A stretch of 64,000 nucleotides of DNA from Pomphorhynchus laevis (lineage: Eukaryota > Acanthocephala > Palaeacanthocephala > Echinorhynchida > Pomphorhynchidae), in assembly GCA_012934845.2 (NCBI GenBank), contig WNNJ02001416.1, positions 1 through 64,000 on the forward strand, in the 5' to 3' direction. A program made the translations under genes and the position numbers. The notes under the pieces were generated by a model. That model saw nothing but the letters and a program-made list of their open reading frames with translations, did not search any database and had not been told where the DNA came from. Below are positions 44,090-61,404 of this stretch, piece by piece (position 1 is the first letter of the stretch; each line of letters opens with the position of its first letter).

Positions 44090-44415
44090 TTTCAATAACT
44101 TCGCAAATATATTAACTTAATAGTTATTGTATTTAATATTAAATATATTTAATATTAAAATAAATTAAAATTAAAATTCTTTAATTATTTATTAAATAAA
44201 TAATTGTTTATTGTTTACAATTATTAATTGTTTATTGTTTACATATATTGTTAAGAAGTATATTGTACAAAGTCATTAATAATTAATAAAGCTAGTTATA
44301 ATAACTAACATGTTTATTAAGCTATTTTTGAATAATTTATAATTTTTATACTAGTCTCTCCTTCATTTACAAAAAAAGTAAAAATTCTTAAAGTTATTTG
44401 TGCATTAGTGGTCAG
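44090..44415. other. AT-rich DNA
   Basis: Nothing recognised. Confidence 0.4.
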
Positions 44416-44419
44416 TCAG

Positions 44420-45800
44420 CAAATTAAATTGTTAGTAGACTTCTAATTCTCAACACGGAATTCTACGTATTACAACATGTAGTAGTTAAATTCGGAAGGG
44501 TTTGGTTTTAAATACGAAAGCGGACATTATACAAGGACAATTATGTTGAGTTCAAATCTTCGATTTATTGGTGTATCTGTTTTGATGTATTATTAATTTC
44601 GACAAATTACGATCGTAACTCAAAGTTGCAAACAGAAAAAGTAATCAACCAATCCCAATTCGAAATAACGCGTAGTTCGAATAGCTCAAGTACTCACTGC
44701 GTATGTTCTCTTAATCTGTTCAATAAATTTTCAATTCTCTGTCCGAATTGAATGGTTATGGACCATACATCACGGTGGGGACTTATACTAAAGGAATGAC
44801 ACAGTTAAGTCCGAGTAGACCAAATAGTCAACAGATCACACAAAACGCGATGATATTTGTGTAATAGGCCACAGTCAAGTAATACCTCAACGATCGCAAG
44901 TATAGCGTACGGAATGCGTTTTCGGAGCTCTGAATATATCCTTATATAGGAGAACTCTTAACGAATATATGATACTTGTTTGCCGGCACAGTACATTCTG
45001 AAGTCGAGTAGACTTCTCAATAATTCTAGGTATGAATATTGAGATGGATAAAGTAAATGAATGGGAACGAAAGTATTTACAATTAAATGGCCTTGGATTC
45101 AGAGAGATAAGCGTTCGGCAAAATATAGCTAGAATAAGCGTAGCTCTAGGATATACATAATCAGTATGTCGGCGAGTAGAGAAATTATTAGTAATCAAGA
45201 TCATTTAATTGTGATACCAATTCTATGACTGATCTACGTATATAATAAGTATGATCTGGATCACGATTGACAGCTTTCATCGAACAAACATTGATATTTT
45301 GATCGACAACTCGCTGGAACACGTAAACTTCAAAACCTTGTTGATTTCTGATTGGATGATACCCATATTTAAATCAGCCTAAAGTATATATCCTAAGAAT
45401 GAACTCAGGATATCAGGTGGATGATTGACAAAAATACAGAATAGCGGTGTGTCTAATACAGATTTTTGTGGAACTTATTTGGGGAATCACAAATTTGTGA
45501 TCGTGGAATTTTTTGTTGATTTGTGATTTTGGCATTTTGAAAGCCAAGTTGATTATGACACAATAACACAATAGTCGCTAGATAGTTTGGGCTTGTGCGA
45601 CACAATATCCTTTCCAATACAAGTCAATATTCACAATTCAAACCAGCAGGTATGTATTTATCTACAGAACATAATTTGCTTTTATATAAGGGCCTTATAA
45701 TAGAGCTTTTCCACACTTCAGGCACTTGAATAAAATAAGCCAAAGCGTTATCGGAGATGGGTCAAAAAACGGGAAAATTTTATTTGATATTTCGCTAAAC
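44420..45800 (-). mobile_element. Jockey-like LINE fragment (RT middle to C terminus)
   Basis: On the - strand from 45760: PEVWKSSIIRPLIKK, later VPQKSVLDTPLFCIFVNHPP, DILSS and ADLNMG (RT motif VPQGSVLxPLLFxIFxNDLPD ... ADD), then around 45100 LNPRPFNCKYFRSHSFTLSI (LxLNxxKCxxxxF) and near 44740-44600 FNSDRE, YSNYALFRIGIG and LSKLIIHQNR from the C-terminal region. Many stops and frame changes, so old. The - strand frame 44887-45204 is part of it but not a complete protein. Confidence 0.6.
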
Positions 45801-45999
45801 TATGCAAGCATCTTTAGAAAATTCTTACGATGCTAGCATAGGTTAGCATTTTCAGAATAGCATCTTCAGATGCTACTGGGGATATATGCTTCTAATGCTA
45901 CAGAATATTACACCTTCAAATGCTAACAGAGGTTTGCATTTGAAGCAGAAATTAACATCTCCAACTAACTTTCTTCTATCTACAAACGTCTCTCTCATC

Positions 46000-46690
46000 T
46001 TCATCTCCTTATAAACCTCGACAAGTCAAAAATAATGAGAATCCTCCCCGTACAACCTAACATATCTCATGCCCGTGTATCTTTTGCCTCATCAATCATC
46101 CCCATAGTCCATAATATTACTTTCTTAGGCTTTCATTTCGATAATCACCTTTCCCTTATACCTTCGTCAGTGACAAGGTCTGCTTATTGACTTAATTCTC
46201 CGTGACATCCGCTGTATCCGCCCCTTAATCGACTTCCGTTCTTGTATGTCTCTTCTTTCATCGCTTATCTTCCCTAAAATCGATTATTGCCACAGCCTGT
46301 TCGCCAATTCTCCAAATCTACCATCCTACCCTTACAACGCATCATCAACTCCGCCATTCGAGTGCTCCTACGTATCCGTCGCTTCGACCACATATACGCA
46401 CATATTGCTCAACTCGCCTAGCTCACCATCCACACCCGCATCTATTTCCGTCTTCTCGTCTCATCGCTGTCGGCTACCCATCGTTCATCAATTTCAATTT
46501 CTTAGACGACACTCGTCCCACATCTCTAACAATGCGTTCCCGTCATTCCCTCCTACTCCAAGCTCCCAATTACTCCAATAACTACGGGCTCTGATCCTTC
46601 CTTGCGCTGACCCCTCGCCTGGAATCACGTCCGACGCGCTCCCTCCTTTATAACATTCAAATACCGCCTCCGTTCCCACCTTTTCGACAC
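46000..46690 (+). mobile_element. CR1-like LINE C terminus, copy 1
   Basis: Plus strand: VTFLGFHFDNHLSLIPS, LRDIRCIRPLIDFRSCMSLL, SSLIFPKIDYCHSLFANSPN, then LQRIINSAIRVLLRIRRFDH and, near 46620, a decayed LPxxIRxAxSFxxFKxxLRSHLF ending. Compare VxxLGVxFDxxLSF ... LVxSxLDYCNSLLxGLP ... LQxVxNAAxRL. This is the RT thumb and C-terminal part; no upstream RT is attached. Confidence 0.75.
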
Positions 46691-46699
46691 ATGACTTAG

Positions 46700-47125
46700 A
46701 TTAGTTTTTTTTGTCGTGGTCATTCAAGCGTGTCCCTTTCTCGCATTTGCCACGTAAAAATAAATCCTCTTTTTAGCGAAAATTCAAATAAAATGAGGCT
46801 CTATTTATCCAGCTCCAATAATTCTTTATCAATAATATATCATTAGCAACTATTTACAATAAACCAAAGCAATGAATATCAAATGTGAAGAAACACTATT
46901 TGCATTAACAGAAAACATGCGCAGCACATCCGAAATTAAAGGGTAGTAAGATAAATTCGAAATTGACAATTAGGTTATAAATTGAACTTTTGCCATTTTA
47001 TTTAATAATAAACTTGATCAATTCCAAATTTTGCTTTTACATGTATCATACAATAGCTGTGTTGTGATATTTACTCCTTATGAAAGTTGCCTTTAAATAT
47101 TGTTGGTATAATCGTATTTTTATAA
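46700..47125. other. Intergenic DNA, nothing identified
   Basis: No coding or repeat pattern recognised. Confidence 0.4.
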
Positions 47126-47139
47126 ATGTTATTATCATT

Positions 47140-47398
47140 CACGGATTGCTCCATCCAAGCTTTTATTAAGCTCACTCAAAGTAAACTTTTATTTTATAAA
47201 AGCATTTTTGTAAGTCAGTGTATTGTATTCGTTTTCATTCCAGGTCCTGTAAATGTTAGAGATGCGTTTACGCAGTGCTCCATTCAAGCTTTTATTTTTA
47301 AGCTCACAATGTAAGTTTTATTTTATAAAAATCCGTTTTGTTTTCAAGTGTATTGTTGTACTCGTTTTCATTCAAGGTTATGTAAATGTTAGATGTGC
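47140..47398. repeat. Diverged tandem pair, ~130 bp unit
   Basis: TGCTCCATCCAAGCTTTTAT ... GTAAATGTTAGAGATG at 47148-47265 is followed by TGCTCCATTCAAGCTTTTAT ... GTAAATGTTAGATGTG at 47277-47397. About 80 percent identity. The + strand frame 47126-47314 crosses it and has no other support. Confidence 0.75.
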
Positions 47399-47399
47399 T

Positions 47400-47930
47400 G
47401 ATGCCTGAGAAATTAGAACAATTTGCCCAATGATAATGCGATACTGCAGCAGTAATTTGCCATTTACGAGGAATACTGTTCGAACTCAATGAAACGATGT
47501 TTTGCGAAGGTCCAATTTTTTGGTATATTGTAGTCTATGAACATATTTCTTGTATCTGTAAATCCAACAACGATATCTCTATATACATTTCACTGTTTTT
47601 AATTCCTTAAACATATGCAACTATAAATCTGTTAGATATACGGACGACCCCGCCCTTCTATCCTCAGATGGTTCTGTTCCACTTTCCAGAAAAAATTAAG
47701 TTTATCTAAATTTAAGAATGAAGCTTGAGAATTGTACGAATCCATGCTTAATAAAAACTGCTAATAAACTGCTTGTTAAGCATTTTATGCCAGTTCTATC
47801 TCTGAACTAGTTTTCCATTGCTAGTCTCATTTTTATTAGTTAATCTTGTTGACATTTACGAGGGTATCTTTATATACTTAAATTTTATAAAAATTTAATT
47901 TCACAAGTTTATCTTAATAATAATTTTTAA
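47400..47930. other. Intergenic DNA, nothing identified
   Basis: Nothing recognised. Confidence 0.4.
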
Positions 47931-47934
47931 CCCG

Positions 47935-48120
47935 GAATTTTTATGAGCTGATTAATAGACCATGTGATTTAATTAATATGGCAAGTAATCAGGAGAAACT
48001 GCTATGTTATCAGGTTTCGTCTCATGTTGCTCAACCCATCATTAGCGTCGCAAAATACATGCTAATGATGTATTTCCTCTAATGTGATTCATATACGATT
48101 AAATATATCTTATTCTTAAT
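47935..48120 (-). repeat. Structured foldback repeat, copy 7
   Basis: In + orientation: ATTTTTATGAGCTGATTAAT, AATCAGGAGAAACTGCTATG, TTATCAGGTTTCG, CATTAGCGTCGCAAAATACA, TGCTAATGATGTATTTCCTC, ATATATCTTATTC. Diverged in the middle. Antisense to the parent element. Confidence 0.6.
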
Positions 48121-48370
48121 AATATTATAATATTAATAATCTATATTATTAATAGATATTAACATATATTATCTTAACTATTTATAAGTTAATAATATAA
48201 TAATATATTATTATATTATTAACATATAATAATATTATACTATGCTAATAATATAATATAATATTTATTGTTATATTATATAGATATGTAAATATAATTA
48301 TATTATATTATTAGTATCTATTTCTAATATATTATAATATATAATATTTATTATATAATACATATTATAT
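48121..48370. repeat. Near-pure AT low-complexity tract
   Basis: Composed of TAATAT-type words with many self-complementary runs and very few G or C. It immediately follows the foldback repeat. Confidence 0.8.
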
Positions 48371-48374
48371 GTGA

Positions 48375-49075
48375 CCATAACTTCTGTCTCCTGCAATATG
48401 CTGATTATTTTCTCCTTTATTCCCGTTCTATTTCTCATCTTTTCAATAATCTTTCCGCCTCTTCTACGAAGTGTCTTCTATCAATATCCAATCATATTTC
48501 CTCGCATTGTTTATATCTTAACCATTCTAAGTGTAGCATATTATGGGCTAACCCTTCTTTCTTCTGTCTATTTCCTCTAATATTTCTTAACTCCACTGTT
48601 CTTCCTAAAATGATTATATCACTTTTTTGGGAGTTTACTTCGAGGAGCTCGCTTGATTTTAACTTTTGTTACTCTCTTATCTCAAGTCTGATGTTTCCCA
48701 ATATCGACTATTATCTGTTTTTTATTCTTCACTAAATCCTATCTAAATCCTATTCAGCGCCTTGTGAGTTCAGCCATGCGTATCGTTATTATTATTCACT
48801 AAATCCACTCTTCTTCTCCAGCACCTTGTGATTTCAGCCATGCGTATCCTTATTATCTATTATCTTAATAATTTATTAAGAAATAGTCTGTATTGTCCAA
48901 ATCTGATTTGAATAAAGATTATTTAAACACCCATATTGCTTAATCGTTAGTCGTTCAATTAGAATATCGTATTTTAATTACATCTTTATTGTCACACCTA
49001 CAAAGTTCGAAACGCTTAATATTATACATTATGTCGAATATGGTTAAGTTAAATACCGTTATACGATTGATATAT
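48375..49075. other. Pyrimidine-rich DNA, nothing identified
   Basis: Includes a ~45 bp near-repeat (CCTTGTGANTTCAGCCATGC at about 48760 and 48827). No coding motif found. Confidence 0.4.
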
Positions 49076-49079
49076 CATC

Positions 49080-49480
49080 TAAAATACTCCAAAATCCATC
49101 ATCCTACCCATACAAAGCATAATCAACTCCGCCGTTCGAGTGCTCTTTCGTCTCCGTCGCTTCGACCACACATCCACATATCATCAAACTTCGCCTTCTT
49201 CTCGTAACTTTTCGTCTCATCGCTGTCGGCTCCCCATCGTTCATCAACCTTCCTTTCTTAGACGACACTCGCCCCACCTCGCTATCGCTGCGTTCCCGTC
49301 ATACCATCTTACTCCACGTTCCCAATTACTCCAACAACTATGGTCTCCGATCCTTCCTCGTCGCCGCCTCACTCGCCTGGAATCAACTCCCTCTCGACAT
49401 CCGCCGCGCTTCCTCCTTTATCACATACAAACACCTCCTCCGTTCACACCTCGACACACGATTAACATTTTTGTTTTGTT
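49080..49480 (+). mobile_element. CR1-like LINE C terminus, copy 2
   Basis: Same family as 46310-46690, about 80 percent identical at DNA level. Plus strand reads LPIQSIINSAVRVLFRLRRF, then frame shifts, and ends AWNQLPLDIRRASSF, YKHLLRSHL, the standard C-terminal WNxLPxxIRxxxSxxxFKxxLxxHL. The 135-codon frame at 49140-49547 is out of frame with this and is not a gene. Confidence 0.7.
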
Positions 49481-49705
49481 GCATATTACCCTCTATGGTT
49501 ATTTCAATCCTATCAGCATCACTGTACACTACAATCAACATGGGTGAACATCATCAGCAGTGAGCCCACGCCTAATTTTATGTTTCGGTCATGTTACTGT
49601 TTCTGCTGAAATTCTTTATCCTTTCTTCTGAAGTACTTGTCGCCGAAGTGCTGGTTTATATTTAGCTTATATACCAAATTACACAATTTATGTGCTCTAT
49701 AGTTG

Positions 49706-49860
49706 GTGTGGACGATAACTATTATTCACAATTCGAACCTACCACACACAGAAATATTTGACGTGGGCGATAACTATTATTCACAATTCAAACCCACCAC
49801 ACACCGAAATATTTGAGATGGGCGATAATTATTATTCGCAATTCCAACCCACCACATACC
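49706..49860. repeat. Tandem repeat, 55 bp unit, nearly three copies
   Basis: Units start at about 49712, 49767 and 49822, each with CGATAACTATTATTC, ACAATTC and CCCACCACACACCGAAATAT. Immediately follows a CR1-like 3' end, so it may be derived from that element's 3' untranslated region. Confidence 0.85.
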
Positions 49861-50079
49861 CCATTTTTATTATTTGTTTATATACGAATTGTTCACTCGA
49901 CAGTAAACCGTAAGAGTTGTCTTTTTTTTACTATTGTGAAGATTCATTGCTTGCAGAAGTCGTATTCCTGCATTGATCGATTTCATATTATCCTCGTGTG
50001 ATTATAATAATACAAATTTATTTAATGTGGCAAATGCGCACAAGCTGCACGTTTACAAGTCCACAAACAAAAATGAAAA

Positions 50080-50290
50080 AGTCAAGCAGATAAATTGTTT
50101 AAATGGGATCGAATTTGGAGTTTGAAGCATGACAGGGGAGTTGATTGGCGTATATGAATGGGCAGATGATTCCACGATAGAGGAGCAGCCACCAGGAAGG
50201 AGCGGAGTCCAAAGGAGGTCGAATAGTTTGGGACATGTAAAAGAAGTGAATTATAGGAACGCAAATGAACAGTAAACAGGACGAGAATTA
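50080..50290 (-). mobile_element. CR1/Jockey-like LINE C terminus, - strand
   Basis: The - strand reads LLLHVPNYSTSFGLRSFLVA, APLSWNHLPIHIRQSTPLSC, FKLQIRSHLNN. It matches the LINE ending VPxxxTxxGxRSFxxxAPxLWNxLPxxIRxxxSxxxFKxxLxxHL. Another family or subfamily than the + strand copies nearby. Confidence 0.7.
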
Positions 50291-50344
50291 GGATTATTTC
50301 AATCCAATCAGCATCTATGTACACTACAATCAGCATGGGTGGAC

Positions 50345-51500
50345 CTCATTAGCAGTAAGCCCACAAAGTCGTTTCAAATTCATTGGTCGTTTTCAACGTT
50401 AATATCTTAAAAAACGCGCTAGGCTATTTAGGATTATAATAGCCATCGATAGTTACTAATAAAAGTTACTCTAAAAGTCAATTCTGAATTGAGAGAAGCG
50501 CTTGGATAGCGCATGATCCCAAAACTTGTCCAAATTCCTAGTAATTTAAATAGAAATTAAGTTGTCTGGACGGCGAGCCTAACACCCGATCACATTCAAA
50601 CTTTTTGAAATGATGCATTTTATGTATACTGGTATTAAGCCTCTGGCTACTATGTCAAATACAGTGAGATATGAACGACAAACCATAACGTTATGCGATA
50701 AATACATAACGCTATGAAAGATCGCATTTAGTCTTTCTAGATATTGTCGGTATTCACTTAATTCTATATTGCACGTTTCCTCATGTCCATACTAAAACGA
50801 TTTTTTATTAAAAGACCTTTACAACTTTGTATTAAAGCATAATGTAAATTAGTTGAATAGCAAAATACGGTCAAACAAAGATGGTTAGGTTCGATATACT
50901 TATCAGTGACATTCTTGTAAATGTAAAAAAGTATTTTAATTTTCCTGCTTCATCTTTGGTCTATTTGATTTGCCGTTTCAGTATACTTTGCCACAAAAAT
51001 GAATCTAAAATGCCGTAAATGTTTATGAAAGGATTAAGTAGATATGAAACGGTTTAATTAATATTTGTAAATATTAATTTAATAATTAATTTATAAAAAT
51101 TAGTTTATAAATATTAATTTATAGGTGGATATCCGTAATTTTGGAATTCACATGATTGTGGAATTACTGCGTTAAATGTACATATTCGTTTCACTATCTC
51201 TTCTAAGTGCCCATCTATCCTTTTAAGTTCTTAGTTATTTGGCAAACATTGGTTACACGGGTTTTAATTTTACACTAGCACAAAGGTACCATATTGTTAA
51301 AATCCTATATTTATTTATGAAGGTTACACGGTTCAGTATCTGTAGAACGTTTGAACCACTAACGGTTTATGTTCAAAATTTTTCTTTACGAGAAGTGGCT
51401 TAAAATATATCCCTGTTTCGGAGAGAATATTTAAATATAGATGCTGTTTGTAAAATTTCTTTTAAGTAATCGTTATCTAATAAGTTACTCCAGATTGTTG
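50345..51500. other. Intergenic DNA, nothing identified
   Basis: No domain found. The composition is less AT-rich than at the window ends. Confidence 0.4.
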
Positions 51501-52640
51501 GCAAGTACTGAAAATCGAATAGATTTAAAATTGTTGTTGATGCAAAGAAGGCAGATCGAGTAATATTTGGTAATGCTTAGATGTTGATGGTAGGTCAGCT
51601 CTTAACATGTTTTAAAGAATGATCAAGAGTGTTCATGTTGGTAAACAGAATGTCATACGTGGTATTCTTGATAACTGGGATCCGAGTCTAATAAATCCGA
51701 AGAAATATAAAAGTCGATTAAAAGACTTTTATACTGGGAGATAGTTTATCATCATCTTGCAGCATAAGTTCAGGTGTGCCTTAAGGGTCTATCTTAAGTC
51801 CGGTACTTTTCACCGTTTTCATCAACATTCATATGAGGACATTAAGTTGTTGAAGCATGCTTATGCATACGGTGTTAAGATTTCAGCAAGATGGATTATT
51901 TTGAAGATTACCGTCACATGTAAGCTAATATTAATAAAATATTCTCTTGGAATCGTGATACCGGCATATTATTTAATGTTCAATGGTGTTATTATTTACG
52001 TGTAGGTAATTCAGTGATCCCTTCGGAATATATGTTAAGGTTAAATGCCATAGAAAGCGTACATGCGATTATGGACTGGGAATTGTATGACACAGTAGTC
52101 TCAAGACAATTGCATATACATATAGAATCATTACCGAAGCTCGAAAAGCGCTATTTCTTATTAAGAACTATTACGTCTCGCTATTGCCAAATTCATTTAA
52201 ATTTTTTATTTGATGCATTAGTCAGAATATACATTGAATCGGTATTTAGCCAGTTTACTATGACCCAAGGAGATATCGAGGATTCTGGAAGGATTCTTAG
52301 GCAATATAGAAAATTGTGTCTTAAATTGTATCGACAGGATTATAGGGACAGGTTGTCAATTCTTAATATGCAGAGTATCCGCGCTAGACTGCTTTCATTA
52401 GAAATGACAGCAATGTGGCACATGGTTAGAAAGCACGAGGTTTCTGACCTCGTGGTCATTACCCCTTTAAATACATTACGTTAAATGACAGACAGTCTTA
52501 GATGGTTCATTCCATTTTACTAAAATCATTATCACATTGCAGTTACTTGAGGCTCACCAGACTATCACACAGATCGATTAGACAATAGAATTGTCTTACA
52601 GACGAAGAAATGAGATCCGACCTGAAGTTATTTAAATCAG
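51500..52640 (+). mobile_element. Jockey/CR1-like LINE, RT palm to C terminus
   Basis: At 51765 the + strand reads SSGVP, a stop, then GSILSPVLFTVFINIH, the RT motif SGVPQGSxLSPxLFxxFINDL. The 156-codon frame 52014-52484 holds the later part: DTVVSRQLHIHIESLPKLEK, RYFLLRTITSRYCQ, LDALV-like IHLNFLFDALVRIYIES and QYRKLCLKLYRQDYRDRLSI, LNMQSIRARLL (compare LxFxxHIxxVxxKAxxxLGxIxR ... LYxALVRPxLEY ... YxxRLxxLxLxSLxxRR). Several breaks, but the 156 clean codons make it one of the younger LINE pieces here. Confidence 0.7.
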
Positions 52641-52649
52641 CAATTCAAG

Positions 52650-54305
52650 ATTTTTGTAGTATGAACGGAAAACTTTTGACGTTTTTCTTGAAATTTGTGT
52701 TAATTTGAATTGTACACTTTTGTGACAGTGTAAAACAGTCATTTTGGCTAAAGGCCTGTATCAATAATAAATATTTAAAATATTCTTAATTAGGTAAATG
52801 CGTCTTTTATTCTATAAGTATTTGAGCTGTAGCAAAAATACACGAAAGATAATTGAATAACACTAGACGAGGTTAATGAGCTGTGATATGACATATTTAC
52901 TACTATTGAATAAATTTGATTTAATATTTTAAGTATTTTAGCGGTGAAGGAATGTTGTTTCTAGCGTGTTTTTTGTTCGTTGCGCTAAAACTGAAGAATA
53001 ACCCTATTAAATGACAAATCAATTTGTTGATATCCGTGTTCTTTTAAGGGCGATTTGAGGGAAGCTAAGATATTATTTTAGCTTTACATGTTACATATTC
53101 GATAAGATGTTTGGTAAGTCGATATATTTTTATTTGGTAGCGATCGATATTCGAAAAGCTATCGCAAAAAGTTTACCCCATGCTAATCCTGGAATATACG
53201 GATGAAAGCTTTGCTTCTTGAACAGTCCTAAAAAATGTTTAGAAGTACGTTAATCCTTCATAAGTTTTTTGATCTGAAAAGTAACGTTTGTACCATTTTT
53301 TGAGAGAATGTTAGATCCTTAAGAAGTACTATATGTGAGGTTAGATTCCCCAAAGTCAGATAGCTTTACAGTAAAAGTTTTACTTTGTTCGTTGTTTCTT
53401 GTTCTCTTCATAATGCATATAAATAGAATATCGAGACAACAACTTTGATGGAAATGAGGTTACATCAAAATACTGTTTGTAGAAGACAATGATGTTTTGT
53501 TGACTAGCAAAGTCAAATTATTGTGTAAACAGGTCTCTGACCGAAAAAGGCCGTTATGCCCGCTCATTAAACAATACAACACAGTAAAAACAAAAACAAA
53601 ATATTAGTAATGAGCAATCCAAAAGTAAAGTTCTTTAATGTTGTCTTGATCAGCATGTGTTATTCGACTGTTGACCAAAGCCTTGAATTTGCTTAGTTAT
53701 GATGCAGCTACGATGCCATGTAGAAATGAGATCCACAACTTTAACGCTCTTAGTGGCAATCGCGATACCATTGTGGATCTCCAATTTGCCTTGTGCGCAA
53801 CATGAGTGAATGGCCACTATGACTTTGTCGGACATTCATTTCAACATAGTCGCGTGGATATCCATCCACTTTACTATATACCACATCGCGACCAGATCCA
53901 GAACGAGTAGTCTGGTTTGCACTGATATAATACCCATCGAAGTTAATCGCTAATTATAACTCATCCTTTCACCTCTTCAAATGAGTTTGCTGCCAGACCG
54001 TGTAATTTTTTCTAGTCTCTCATTTCGCTTGGTGTAGAAGGGAACGACGCTTGGACCCGACTCTGTACAAAGAAGTGCCGATTGCGTAAGTATGAAGGAT
54101 ATTTGTTGATTTTTAAGCAAAATCTCTGAAGTCGACTATGTAATGTGGCTTAGAATTCTAGGAATAATGATAGATTGCATTACGATCAAATATCAAGCAT
54201 TTGGAATGAGGGTTATCAAATCCCAAATTGTTTCGATGTTCTCCTTCCGTAGTCAAATTAAATACCCTATTCGAACTGATGAGCTGTGTCATGTAGGTTT
54301 ATTCG
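52650..54305. other. DNA with no recognised gene
   Basis: The - strand at 53650-54060 is comparatively rich in GC and has open stretches (for example DGYYISANQTTRSGSGRDVV near 53900), which could be a decayed LINE 5' region or an old gene; no family recognised. Confidence 0.4.
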
Positions 54306-54308
54306 ATT

Positions 54309-54387
54309 TATTGTCATGTCGGTATATTGTCATGTCGGTATATTGTCATGTCGGTTTATTGTCATGAATTATTGTCATGTCGGCTGT
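54309..54387. repeat. Short tandem repeat, ~17 bp unit, about five copies
   Basis: Repeats of TATTGTCATGTCGGT with one copy altered (ATGAATTATTG). Confidence 0.85.
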
Positions 54388-54389
54388 AT

Positions 54390-55290
54390 TATTTACTGGT
54401 AGCGAATTTAATATTTTAACCTGGATTAGCGTCCTAGTGCTATGATCTTTACATGCAAGATGCTGTAGTTTTGGTTTTAAATGTCTTAGATTTTCACTTC
54501 GACAAATTCATTTCCATTAAACATATTGTTCATGACAAAGGTTGCCCTTTTTCGTGATCTCAGTCGTATATCCAACTTATCATAAACTGCTACGTGTGTC
54601 CTATGGCATCTTCTCCGCTTCGAAGACGCAATATGACACATATTCATCTTTCTGTTCTATACTGGCCTACCATTAACCTACGTGTTGAATTTCGTTTGCG
54701 AATTGTTACTTTTCGTCTTCACTCAACAAATTTATTTTACATTTTATTTTGTTTCTCACATTTGTTCTTTTTCATTAAATTTTTTAATTAAATTTCTGTT
54801 TTAAAATATATATTTTGATTATTGCACGGTAAGGATACATGATATGATACATGATATTAATGTTAAATGGTTTTCCTCCAGGTCAATATTATTTTCATTC
54901 ACGATATCCTTTATGCTTTTTTCGATTATTTTTTAATGTATTTTTTTTGCTGTGATTGAATGCGAACGCGGTGTTTGATTTGCGTTTTTTATTTATCGAA
55001 GATATTATAGTTGCTATTAAAATTGGGAAAATGTGTTTTTGATCTGGATTCCGTCATTGAATTTAATGTATTTTACGCATATTGAGTATCATATAACATA
55101 CAATAAAATATAGTGCAATGTGTTTCTTCCAATGAGTATATTTGCTTACAAAGTCAAAACAACCTTTCAAAAACAAATGAAAGTATTCTGCTTAAAATTT
55201 GGATAAATATTTTGTGGAAAACTCTATTTTAAAAAGTACTTGAAAATTTATGTTTAAACGCATTTTTGGAAAATAGCTGTTCCAAGGCTT
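54390..55290. other. Upstream flank of the PRPS gene
   Basis: AT-rich; no TATA element or other promoter can be singled out with confidence. The + strand frame 54594-54791 has no features. The bases before the PRPS ATG contain no G at -3 but a T-rich leader. Confidence 0.4.
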
Positions 55291-55292
55291 TA

Positions 55293-60869
<5,577 letters not shown>

Positions 60870-60950
60870 GTATGTTTTAAAAAATTACTTTCGACGTTCA
60901 TAACTTCAACATTTAGATTTTTATTGTTAAGGATGTTCTTTAATATTTAG

Positions 60951-61254
60951 ATTTTTACAAGAAATTAGTAATTTATTAGTAATTTATAAAAAATTGATAT
61001 ACAATAAATAGATAAGATACATAAATTCTAATAAATTCAAAATCTTCTTAATAAATTCAGTTTGTGTTTTCATTGTCGCTTTGTATCATTTTAGATGATT
61101 TATAATCATTTAAACGATTCATAATCATTTAAATGATTTATAATCAACAAAATACAATCAAACAGAATATAATTAAATTTTTTTTTAAATAAATAAAAAA
61201 AATCGAGCAGAAAATAGTAAAATATATAAATCAACAAAATATTATAAAAAATAT
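60951..61254. other. AT-rich DNA downstream of PRPS exon 5
   Basis: Presumed intron. A TTTTAG acceptor-like site at about 61095 is not followed by PRPS-like coding sequence. Confidence 0.4.
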
Positions 61255-61400
61255 TAATTTAAACTATTAAGCGAAATTTTTTTGATTGGATAATAATATT
61301 CTTTGTATTAGAATCGGTACACTAAATTATCAAATTTCATAAGAGGAAATATGTCATTATCATGTATTCGGCCCCGCTGCTATGTGTGTAGAGGAATTTG
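61255..61400 (+). repeat. Structured foldback repeat, copy 8 (partial)
   Basis: R orientation: AAACTATTAAGCGAAATTTT, TTTGTATTAGAATCGGTACA, AAGAGGAAATATGTCATTAT, CATGTATTCGGCCCCGCTGC, TATGTGTGTAGAGGAATTTG; the second half is missing. It shares the leader AAACTATTAAGCGAAA with copies 1 and 2, so those three form a subfamily. Confidence 0.6.
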
Positions 61401-61404
61401 TTAC

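Noticed and set aside
54276-54300. CTGATGA as a hammerhead (also near 10505, 12211 and 39549)
   Set aside because: No GAAA or stem II at the required distance.
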